From positions 1 to 64,000 of the forward strand of contig SWDT01000143.1 in assembly GCA_009193035.1 (NCBI GenBank): DNA of 64,000 nt, in the 5' to 3' direction. A program made the position numbers and the translations under genes. Source of the stretch: Halicephalobus mephisto. Its lineage: Eukaryota > Nematoda > Chromadorea > Rhabditida > Panagrolaimidae. The notes under the pieces were generated by a model. The model had not been told where the DNA came from. It did no database searches and worked only from the letters and a program-made list of their open reading frames with translations. Position 1 is the stretch's first letter, and the number at the start of each line of letters is the position of its first letter. Shown in pieces: positions 32,637 to 43,290 of this stretch.

Positions 32637-35600
32637 ATGGCCAGCACTTCAGCAGATGGATATCCAATTGATGCTAGTCAGGTCATTGAAGTTTTATTGA
32701 ATGAATTACGGGCGTTATCAACAGAATCAAGACGGAAACATGAGAAATTGAAAAATGTGGGATTTTCTGATGTGTTTATATATATTGAATTAATTTTAGG
32801 GTGCTGAATCCGTTATTGTACTTGTTCGGAACATTGCAACGAATACACCGCCAGAGATTTTACATTCTAACCTTATTAACAAATCGGTGGACATCGTGCA
32901 ACCATTCCTGATTGGATGCTCCACTAAGAACCCAAGGATTGTCCAGATTTCACTCCAAGCAATTCAGAAGGCTCTGCAGTACCGTATTGTCCATAAGAAT
33001 GCTGCGCCTGCGATTGTGGATCAGTTATGGGAATTGGCAGAGGCTGAATGTGAAGAATTACGTGTTTTGCAGACAATAACCCCCTTTGTGAGCTCTGAAT
33101 TACTCGTCACGGGATCAAGTCTTGCCAAATGTATCCTAATTGCTATAAAACTGAACTTCTCCAAAGATCCATCAGTAATAAATGCAGCTTCAGCAGCGGT
33201 GCGGCAACTCTTCAGTTGTGTTTTCGAACGGGTCGTCCAAGAAGACGGTATCAACAGTGTTCCTATTCTGTCTTTCCCCCTCACTTCTGAATTGGATTAT
33301 GCAGAGAGTTATGGCAGCGAGAATAGTGCAGAAGTTGGCTTGAAGATGGATGTTTGTGCTGCCGATGGTTATTTATTACTGAAGGATTTGTTGAGCTTGA
33401 TAAGACGAGAATCCACGTTTTGGCTGGAGGGCGTGAAGAGGTTCACTGTAACTTTGGCATTGGAATTACTAGAATCAGTGATCAAGAACTATCCATCTGT
33501 ATTTTTCCGTCATGTTGAATATGCTGTGGTGCTACGTGATTTGATATATCCTCTAGTTATGCAAGTAATGTTGGGATCGAAAAAGAACAAATCGAAAAAT
33601 GACACTACTATTACTGAGAAGCCTCCATTTCCCCTGCAAATGCGGTGCTTTCGTATTGGGTTGGTAATCATCCGGAATTATTATTCCATTATTGGTTGTG
33701 ACTGTAAGATTTTTCTTAGTTCGATTGTCGAACTTTTATCATCCAACAAGACGGAATGGCAAGCTGCGGCTGCTCTTGAAGTTATTCATAAACTTGTGGG
33801 TCAACCAGAACTTCTTCGTTTCCTCTTCGAGAAGGGATGTTCTGCTTCTGATGAGAAACCTATCGTTCAATCCATCATTGAAGGAGTTGCAAGCTATAAC
33901 AATCGGACTATCAAGAAGGCTGTCGATGATGACCCACTTGAACAAGTCGATCAACAACAGCCCGGATTCCTTTGTGGAGATACATTTTTGCCACTTCATG
34001 AAAATGTTACTGCAAAGAAATGGATTTTACTGGATTGGCTGGAGAAACATGAAGCAAGTTCAGTCCCCATTGGATATTCATTATCTCTCGCTTATGCTAC
34101 ATTGACGGATTTCACTAACAGCATGTTTGGTCTGATTGAAGAACTGAATTCGCCATCAAATGACCAATCCAATGGACATTTGGATAATTGTAAGATTTCG
34201 GCTGACTTTTTCCGACAAGTTTATCCTAGCCTAATTTCGGGATTAGTCCATCTCTTGATTGCTAGTATTGAAGACTCCATCACGGAATCATTACTGAATT
34301 GTCTTTCTACTTTGGTTATGATTGCATGTAGAACGAAGGTGGTTGAATCTATTGAAGCCTTGTTTCGAGTTCTATGTCGTTTTGCTTTACCCGCTGATTA
34401 TTTCTTCGATTTGGTGGCTAATGAATGCTCGAAATGCTTACCTACACAGAACAATAATTCTTATTCTAATAGAATTGTTTCTAATTTCTGTCTGGACCAC
34501 ATATATTCTGCAAATGGGAAACTGGATCAAGTTGTTGCAGTGAGTTCAGGTTGTCCAACCCCAGCTGATCCAAACCCGAGATCTTATTCCGTAAGTTTCC
34601 TCAGATTCCGAAGCTTTATTAATTGAATTGGTTATTGCAGTTAATGTCCAAGAACATGGATGTCGCTAGAACTTTAATTTCTGCTGTTTCCATAAATGGG
34701 TGTCATCTCGAAAGTACATGGGACATGATTTTGACGACTTTACAACACTTTACCTGGCTGCTAGGAATGAAACCACTACCAACGGGAGGTTTCCGTGATG
34801 GAAGTACGATGGATTCATCTACTCCAGTTCCTGGAAACGTCTTAACAACTGCAGTGACAAATGAACTTCCGGAGTTCTTCAATATGTTAACTAAACTGTT
34901 TGACAGCACAATCAATTACTCAGATGTCACACTACATCATGTTATTGCTGCTCTTTGTAAACTCTCGTCGGATCAAATGTCAATTGCTCAGAAAGCCCCT
35001 AGAGGACCTTCCTACTTTGGTGTTGGTCTGCTTGCTCAATTAGGTATTATCAATCAGTTTCGAATCGAGGTGTTTTGGCGTCCAGTAACGGCTCACTTGA
35101 TCGATATATCTAATCACTTTGATACTAAGCTTCGAGAATTTGGGTCTTGTGCTTTGAATCATCTGATCACATCTTCCTTCAAGTACTTGCTGGATGAGAT
35201 GCAGAAGGCCAAGAATTCAGAAAATACAACATCGAAAACACTTCCTGCGGAGTTTGAAAAGAGACAGACGATGATCATGAATGCTGTTGTCAGGTTAAGT
35301 GATATACCATATCCAGATGTCAAAGAAAGACAACTCAATTGTGTCGGCTATGTCCTTCAATGTGGAAGTGGTTATTTATTTGCAAGTAATTGGGCCTTGG
35401 TTATTCATATCATTCAACGGATAGCCGCTGATGTGGAGTGAGTTTGTTGTCATAAAATAATTTATATCATTGATTTTAGAAGCACTGAACATTTGATAGA
35501 ACTTACCTTCTCAACTTGTTCTCAAATCTGTTCCGAATTCTTGGATGCACTACCCTTTGATTGCTTACTGTCGACTTTGAAAGCTGTAACTTACTTTGGT

Positions 35601-38005
35601 CAGCAGCGGAAAGTCGTGAATAGTGCTCTGAACTCCATAGGCTTGTTGTGGCAGATATCTGATCATATTAGCTTGGTGGCCTCTCACTTCAGCCCCCCAG
35701 ATTTCCAGGAATTTTGGTTCGTCTTCTTTGAATGTCTCTCTTGGCTCTGTGTAGACCCTCGACCGCCGTTACGGAAGAGTGCGTGCGATACGATGATGCA
35801 GACTATCGCTTGTCATGGTGATGTTGTGGATTCTACTACTTGGCATCGGATTTTCTATAATATTCTGTTTCCTCTCAATAAGAAGATTCTGGATGAAGCC
35901 AAAAATGCCTCAAGTGAAAGGGTATCTGCTTCAAATTCTGAAGCTCTACTAGTTCATCACTCCCGAGACACTCCTGCTAAGCAATGGGCCGAAACTGCAG
36001 TACGGAATATTTCCGGACTTGTCCGAATCTTCAACTCCCAACGCGAAAAATTGCATAATCAGGGTTCGTTATTGTTCACTAGTTTGAGTTTATATGAGAA
36101 TTTTAGATGATTTTTTCGAGAAGTGGACTAGTGTTCTTCAAATTCTGGAATCTGCAATATGTTTCAATAATTCGGAGATATCCTTGGCAGGGTTGAACGC
36201 ATTTTTGGAACTTCATTTCGGAAGGAACGCCCCAGATGCCTTGGAGTACTTGTCACCCCGAAAGAAGAACGAGGATGTTGAACGGAGGGAAACTTCTCAT
36301 GATGGTGATAACAAACAACGTAAATTACACAGTGGCAATGCCAATGGGATAGAAGAAGATAATGATATCTTTTCCACTACATTGCCTAACCTCCCTGAAA
36401 TGTTTTACACAAAGTCCTTTGAAATATGCCGACGAATTGGATCTGTTTTGACGTCGACAGTTGACGAGAGAGGACAACCGAGATTTCTCCCTAATTCCTT
36501 CCACTTCGCGACGTATCTTCGATGTTTTCTGATTCTCTTCTCTCGTGTGAAAACCCTGATCCCCAATTCCCATCTGAAATACGATGAATTCTTGATCACC
36601 CTCAAGAGGATCGCCTGTGCCCCTCGCTCTCCTGATCAGCAGCCGTTTGCACTGACTACGAGTAATGCCGAACTCAGTCCTGCTCATGAAGCGATATATG
36701 AGGTTCTCAAGGTTATAGTCAAGGAGAATCTCCGTCGAGGTTCTGCTTATCGTGATTGTCTGCCGGATACGTTTAAGTTGTTATTCGAATTTACTAATCT
36801 TTCCGTTCATCCACCGGTTACTGACTTTGTAGCCGTTTACGGGAAAACATCGTTGTCTTCTGCTCCGTATAATCTTGTACCATTCGCCCATCTCTGTTTA
36901 AAAATCGCCGTGGATTCCTTCAGGAAGTGTTTCTCATAGCAGAATATTATTGATTCGCAGGTCTTTGTCGACTTTATCAACGTAAGTTTGGTTGTGAAGT
37001 TTTGACTTATGAAATTACTTCAGACCTTGAGGGAACCTCTGATCCTGAGATATAACTTGTCTGATCCAAATATATGGATTACTGCAGCGACGGCTTTTGC
37101 AGAAGTATCGAGGATATCGTTTGGGGTCGTTCGGGAGAACATTGGGTCTTTCAACCAACTGTGGACCCCATTTGCGGATACGATGAACAAGTTCATCTTC
37201 TGTAAGAACCGCGGTCAGCCCTTCCACGCTGATGAACGTCGTCGATATGAATTTCACGACTGCCAAATGATCGAAGTTATACGGCAAGAGATCTTGAAGT
37301 ACGCCAGTAAGTTCCCGTGGGATTTTATGCAACAAATCATCGGGATTCTCAACCGGGCTTCGATAATTACCGTAGATCATTCTGACGTCATGGGTAAGTC
37401 CTTCGTTTTCTTCCCCTTTCCTATTGCTTACTCCTGTCGACTAACTTAGCCGTGGTATTGGGTTTCCTTTAACCATTTTATTATTTAGCTTTAGACTTGT
37501 GTGAGCAACGAACGGACTTATGTCGGGTCAGTTTTGCTGCCCTGTTGTCACTCTGCAACACACAGGTTCCTTCCTATTTCGCCAACAACTTCGCCGATGA
37601 TCAATCCATTGCTGAGAAGCCGAAATCCCTCGGGGCTTATGCCATTTCCCTCATCTTACTCCGGTGTCAGAAAGTGAGTTCTTGCTAAAGGTTACGTCGT
37701 GCGGACTCATTCGACGGCTTTAGGTTCTGAACGATTACGCCCGTGATGAGAGGAACTGTGGAATGGTCCCTCTTTCAGTATCCCGAGTCTGCGAGTTGGT
37801 GTCTGTTCTACGTGCAATTGGTGCCCTCATTGAAGACCTTGTCAAGCAACCGAAAGAGGTGATCGACTCTCTCTACGGTAGACTCGTCGATCTCTACCCA
37901 GTGATTGTGCAAATGATCCCCTGTTGTGCCGGGAACTCCGATGTCCAGCTCTCTGTGATGATCGCTCTCAACTCCTACCAGACGTTATTGAAAATCCGCA
38001 ACTAA
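32637..38005 (+). CDS. mon-2: MON2 endosome-Golgi trafficking protein
   Basis: Nine exons join in phase: 32637-32756, 32800-34590, 34641-35437, 35480-36063, 36107-36909, 36961-36981, 37024-37393, 37489-37673, 37724-38005, 1650 residues, close to the usual ~1,650-1,720. The protein is almost entirely alpha-helical (HEAT/ARM-like), without membrane segments. Recognisable stretches include LTGSSLAKCILIAIKLNF-like and VRNISGLVRIFNSQR, and the C-terminal YARDERNCGMVPLSVSRVCELV agrees with human MON2 ([21 protein letters not shown]). MON2 is a BIG/Sec7-related scaffold without a Sec7 domain that acts at the trans-Golgi and endosomes, with Dopey and a flippase. Exon 6 is only 21 nt, and the 51-nt intron before it carries an in-frame stop if retained. 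Two donors are GTGG-type. Confidence 0.93.
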
Positions 38006-38290
38006 CAAATTCACTTCCTTATGCCTTGATTTAAGCTTCCTTTAAATGGGTATTTATTTAATTTATTGATAACGACTAAACTATGCACACTGAAGACAGG
38101 ATAAAAACGATTCATTAGTCTGTTTAGTGGAGCGACTGATATACAACTCACATAATAGGTGGAAAATCGACGATTATGAAACTTTAGAGAACCACAAATG
38201 CTTGAACACTGAATATTGAAGAATGTGACGTTGACCTATCAACTATTGCATTTATTTGACTGATTTTCGAGATACGATCTTGCGAGGCGA
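38006..38290. other. 3' flank of mon-2
   Basis: Non-coding; no structure seen. Confidence 0.4.
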
Positions 38291-38660
38291 CGGAACTCGT
38301 GCAAAGACATAAAACTACTTTGCACTGAGCCCGTTCCCGGCAAGAGACGGATCCGTCTCTGGACAAATAGGCTCTCTACGGGCATAAGCTCGTGCAAAAA
38401 GAAATCAGACTTTTTGCATCAAACTCATGACCGAAACAGCCTACTGTCCCACCAATAACCGCAGAAGGAACCATACATGGATCAGCCCAGACATCTACTC
38501 GTGCAATGATCGGAAACAACACTGCAACCAAGTGATGTCTTGACCGATCCAGGGACTTTAGTTGACAAATCCGGGACCCGGCATTTTAGGACAAGTTATC
38601 GTGCAAAACGTCGAAGTAATTTTGCCCTGATAAGCTGCCCCACAATGCCGGGTCCCGGGG
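38291..38660. repeat. GC-richer island of regularly spaced hairpins
   Basis: A CTCGTGCAA or TCGTGCAA motif recurs at 38296, 38389, 38498 and 38598, about every 100 bp, and three copies head hairpins. GTGCAAAG (38299) pairs with CTTTGCAC (38318). TGCAAAAAG (38393) pairs with CTTTTTGCA (38410). GCAAAA (38603) pairs with TTTTGC (38620), extended by TTATC/GATAA. There is also an 18-bp perfect palindrome AGAGACGGATCCGTCTCT (38343-38360), and a 15-bp inverted repeat CCGGGACCCGGCATT (38571) with AATGCCGGGTCCCGG (38644) enclosing the last hairpin. No protein frame. It could be a structured RNA array or a decayed transposon. Confidence 0.5.
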
Positions 38661-39798
38661 AATATTAGGGAAGAAATATGGTAGCGAATGAGAGTGGTCA
38701 AATGGGAACTCAAAGGTCCTTTTATAGCCCAAGACTCCTCCAAATAGGTTACCGGCTGATCTCCCCTAAGGGTATCGCTGATGACCAGGGCATGGACAAA
38801 GAAGGTGACCGCTGAATGCCCAGAAAGGAGACTTTTGACCTCGGACCCAGTAAACAACTGGACTTTGTGGGAAAAATAAGTCTACAAGAGGTGTCAATGG
38901 TTGATTTCCCGGTGAAAAATTGGCATTGGCGGGAAAGATTCGCTCTCTTCCTCCGATTTTTGAAAGTCATGCAGTTATGAGGCTTCGAAATGGATATCAC
39001 AAGATGACTTCAATGCAGATTCATGGCTTCAATTCTTGGTTAATTCTGATTAGATGTGGGAAGTGCCGAAAGGTTTCTGGGGTTCTGAGGCTTAATGAGA
39101 TTCCAGAATGTCGAAATCGTGCATAAGATTTGAAGGAATTATTAATTTCCAGAGTCCTGAAAGACTTCGGATGCATATGTCAAATTTTCAAGAACATTTT
39201 TCATTAAATCTTTGGAAGTTATGGAATTCTAAACAGTTCTGAAGATTTTCATGGGATTTTTTACAATTTACGAAATTGTAGAGAACTGAAATCGTTCATG
39301 AAATCTTTTGGAATTCTGAAAGCTTTCATAAGGTCTTCGAGGATTTACACATCTTTCTCTGAGTTGCGGAAACTACAGAATTCTAGAGTTCCAAGGAATT
39401 CCGAAAGCTGTACAAATTCCCACGAGATTCGTTAGGTCCCCACAACCGTTCTTGATGTTTCTACGGAATCTTAGTCTTAATAAATTTTTATTTCATTTAT
39501 CCGAGGTTCAAAGGCAACACGTATCATCACAGCTATGTTTAAATTCTGAAAAGAAAGATTCGAGCAAAGTGGAACTGTAAAACCGCTTCTAAGAGACTCG
39601 GCGGTTTTTCTGAATTTGATTTTTACCGTTGAAACAATGGAAATATCCTGCCTAACATAAAACAACAAAAATGAGATCGAAAGACGACTGTCGTCACGAG
39701 TCTGATCCAGAAACTCGACTGGAGGATCGGACGATGGAATTCTCAACTTGAAGGCCTCTAATTTTCTATTGAAAAGTTATTAATGACATGATTCTGCT
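38661..39798. other. Non-coding between mon-2 and the DM gene
   Basis: The GC-richer character continues to about 38900. The stretch 39150-39470 is a degenerate repeat related to the GAATTCTRGAA family. Short frames here (for example 39477-39746 on the minus strand) have no supporting signals. Confidence 0.4.
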
Positions 39799-41595
39799 TC
39801 AGTAGAATGTAGCTTGTGATTGGTCTTGTCCCTCGTCCTGAAGCATCTGCTTTTCCAGTTCCCGAACAGTCGCTAAAAATCTTTGAAACTTGGTTTCATT
39901 CAGACGAGCACAGCCCTCTGGAGACAACATGAGGAAATCCGTAAATCTTTCCGGTTTTTTTGCGTTATCTGAAAACTACAGATTATTGCTGAACTCCCTA
40001 CTCAAATTACCGCTGAACAAGTTTTCCAAAGATGCCAGTTTGTTCTCAGAATCACTGGAGTTCCGTCGGATAGACCCAACACCAGACGGAGTACTCACAA
40101 ATGGAAATGCTGTTTGTTGGGATATCGGAGGGTACATAGGGGACATATTAGAGTAATTTGAAATCGGTGAAATATTCGATAACCCATTTGGTAGATTAAA
40201 TTGCTGTAAGTTACGGAATAAATTGAGGACATTAACAGGATCGCTGACAGGAGTCGTTTGTTGTTGCTGAAATAGCTCCGACTATTTAATGAACAATAAA
40301 GTAACTAACCTGGATTTGCAGTAAGTTATTTAATTCGTTATAATTCTGGCTCGCCTGCGAGCTCGGAACTCCAAGTAGATTATTTTGGGCTAGAAGCGAG
40401 ATCAGATCGCTATTGCTAGATCCGGATCTCTGCTGTTGGTTGAAGAGGATCTCAATCATGGAGTTTTGGGTACCTGTAGAAGAAACTGAAGTCGATGTCG
40501 GGATAGAAGTGGGAGGCATGAACGGAAATGTAGCAAATGGGAGACTCTGCGTGGAAGTCGTCCTTGAATCAGCAGTGAGCATAGGAATAGGATTACCACT
40601 AGCTCCTTTTGATGAGTTCTGGAATGCTATCGAAGAGAGTGCTCCACTGGAAGACGATGGAGGAAGACTGGTGTCCATCATCACTGGGGAATGCGAATGA
40701 GCTCGTTTAGGAGGAGAGTCACAGTTCTCATCTGCAGTTATGGATCTTTTGTTTAAATTTCTCATACTAATAGTTTTACTTAAAGGAGATACATCCTGTC
40801 CAGCTGGGAACGATTGCGTCGTCAGCTCGATTCCATTGGAATTGAACAAGTTTCCGATAATATTATTTTTAGAATCACCATTGGGGGGCGTCACGGAACT
40901 CATTTTATGTTGGCCATTGCTTATGACCCCTTGGGCGTTTTTATCCGTCGGAATAGGAAGACATTCTTCTTCTGTAACCCCGGGCATGAAAAAGAATTAC
41001 TTATTAATATTTCTTACCGCTGATGAATTTAGGAAAAACACGTAATCTCGTGTTCCCATTCTTGAAGTGAACGGGCTTCAAAACGAGTCCACATTCAGAA
41101 TTCCGAGTACGGTACCTTCTTATAATCGCATTTGCTCTCATTGACATTACATTCGCGCACTATAAAAGCAATTGACCATTAGTGGTTTTACTGTAGATTG
41201 CTTACTGTTTTACAAGTACAGCTATTGTAAGGACAAGAACTTGCATGTCCTTTAAGAACAACTTGTTGGCCATGGCCTTCACATTTCCTACAAAACAAAG
41301 TTCTCATTGGTTGGGACCGTTCGGCAGCCGATTGAGATGGATTATTTCCGTTTGTTGAGCTTGGGGGAGGTAACAAGCTAGCAGCGTTGGCCATTGAATG
41401 GTCCTTCTGCTGCTCCGCTTGGACCTCTGCGATCGTACGGTCCACGTCAGAAGTCAAAACTTGAGCTTCCACGACGATCTGAGTACCTGCTGGTAATTCC
41501 ACAGACACAACTGCTGGTAATTCTGAAGATGCAACAACAACTTCGCTGAAAATCATAATCATTAAACTTTTATTTCCCAATGACGTAAAACTCAA
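39799..41595 (-). CDS. DM-domain (doublesex/mab-3) transcription factor
   Basis: Exons on the minus strand: 41595-41206, 41159-41018, 40971-40310, 40266-40011, 39968-39799; all phases agree, 539 residues if the ATG at 41595 is right. The DM zinc module spans the first intron: [30 protein letters not shown], then [17 protein letters not shown], giving the CCHHCCCC ligands and the basic recognition helix. The middle is long, Ser/Asn/Gln-rich and disordered. The last exon ([16 protein letters not shown], then [12 protein letters not shown]) is helical. DM proteins bind DNA and control sex-specific and neuronal fates. The start is uncertain: TTTTCAG at 41546-41552 could be an acceptor for an upstream exon, possibly in the gene-poor DNA beyond. 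Confidence 0.88.
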
Positions 41596-42297
41596 AAAGG
41601 ATAAATTAGAGCTGATAGAATTTCAATATGGTATCATTTATAAAGTCCAATTGTTTAAAGCGGATGATTTTATAAATCGAGGAAAATAAATAACCACGTA
41701 AGAAATTCAGAAACACACTTGATTCGATATATTTCACATTGTGACAACTTGGAAAACAAAAGTATAGGAAAATTTAAAAATGATGTCTTCAAGTTTATTA
41801 TTGAAAGTTAAACTAAGCATATGGCTCTGTAAATATAGGAAAGTTATTAAATCCAAGGAAATCGAAAGACGGCTTTAGCCAAATGTTTCCCCAATTTGTA
41901 AAATAAAAATACAAAAATTTTAATCATGATTTTTTAAAACTTTATCATTTAAAATTCTCCGAAGCAGATGATTTTACAAATTTAGAAAAATTAATAAATG
42001 CATAAGAAATTAAGCAATATATTTAACTATTTTAAAATTTATCCTAATTTGTGTAAAAATACTTTAAAAAGCAAAAAAAATTTTTTTTTGCTTTTATTAT
42101 TTAACATTTTCCAAAGCAGATGGTTTTAAAGATTTAGAAAAAATTAAACACATAAAAACTTGAAAAATAAAAACGACCGAGTTTTTTGGAAATTTGTTAC
42201 AATTTCTATAATAAAAATATTTAGAAAACATTAGAAGTGATGTTTTCAATTTTATTATTTAAAACTAGACAAACAATGGACCATTTTGAGATACTAC
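41596..42297. other. Upstream of the DM gene, no gene seen
   Basis: Very AT-rich; three approximate ~150-bp repeats of AAAATTTAAAA-type text around 41700-42250 share phrases such as GCAGATGATTTTA. Possible regulatory or intronic DNA of the DM gene. Confidence 0.35.
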
Positions 42298-42464
42298 GCA
42301 CAAAAAAAGCGTAACTTTTAGTACAGTAACAAATGCAAATCGTTACGATAGCGTTACAATTTTTGTCACAAATGCGAAATATTCATGAAAAATGTGACGA
42401 TTATGCTACATTTTGCAATTGTTACCGGGCCAAAAGTTATGCTTTTTGTTGTGTGTACCTACTT
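42298..42464. mobile_element. Small palindromic MITE-like element
   Basis: About 167 bp that folds back on itself. GCACAAAAAAAGCGTAACTT at the left pairs with ACACAACAAAAAGCATAACT read from the right. Inner parts (GTAACAAATGCAAA / GTAACAATTGCAAA, and GATAGCGTTACA / TGTAGCATAATC) continue the pairing. No coding capacity. Target-site duplication not determined. Confidence 0.6.
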
Positions 42465-43114
42465 TATTAATTGACTTGGATTCCTTTTTGTGGATCTCTG
42501 ACAACAAGACTACTGTTGAGTGATTATTATTAGACTTCCTAAAATAAAAATACCGTAGTCATTTCAAGAGACAATAAAGAATTGTCCCAAGTTTTTTAAA
42601 CTTCGGTATTCAAGAGCTATAACAAGCTGCGTCAGTCGGCATCCGATTTTTGTTGCTTTGTCAACAATGTAACTTTTCTAATAGGAAAAAGTAGGAGTTG
42701 CTGAGTATGCGAAGGACTCAAATAGTGTGGTAATTTTGACCCTGACAACAAAGTAGAATTTTTAAAAAATCACGAGTTGTGGAGTCCTTCACTCGTGGAA
42801 CCAAAATGCCTTGATCCAAGTGCGTAAGAAAAATAAAAAGGCTTTCTAAAATCGCTTTCTTAGTTGTTTGACAAGAAATAAAAAGTTCAAGTGTTTCTTC
42901 TCTGACGAAAATAAACTATGAGCAAATAGCTTTTTATGAATGAAACACTGATTGAAAAATTATAGGTTACGGTATCTAATGAGAAAAAAAGGACAATTGG
43001 GGCTACAACAATGACCAAAGACTGCTTCTGAGATTTCCGTGCGTTTACTCTTAATTAATCACTCAATCTCCTCCTTCGTTTCTTAAAATTAATGTAAACA
43101 CTACAAGAATTAAC
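42465..43114. other. Non-coding, no gene seen
   Basis: AT-rich sequence without supported features. Confidence 0.35.
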
Positions 43115-43290
43115 GAGGGTAAAGCCAGGCAAAGGTCGGGCGAACCGACTATCGGAGAAAGCAATTCGTACTTCTACACAGTTCAATCGCAAGTACTTAT
43201 AATATTGTTGACAAGTAGCTGGACTACCTCAGGACGCGATTGAATGGTAGGATAAGAAAGTAGAATGTAGTTCGGGAGAACTACATCTGC
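43115..43290. ncRNA. Candidate structured RNA, three strong hairpins
   Basis: Within 180 bp of otherwise AT-rich DNA lie GTCGG-GCGAA-CCGAC (43135-43149); TTCAATCGC pairing with GCGATTGAA around a ~46-nt loop (about 43180-43245) that contains CTACCTCA; and ATGTAGTTC-GGGA-GAACTACAT (43265-43286), a perfect 9-bp stem with a tetraloop. No reading frame. The strand cannot be decided from stems alone. It could equally be a fragment of a repeat. Confidence 0.35.

Noticed and set aside
39976..40010. DM-domain gene ending at the TAG at 39976-39978
   Set aside because: GGTAAT at 40011 and TTTTCAG before 39968 define a short intron; a further in-phase 56-codon exon with helical, coding-like sequence follows.
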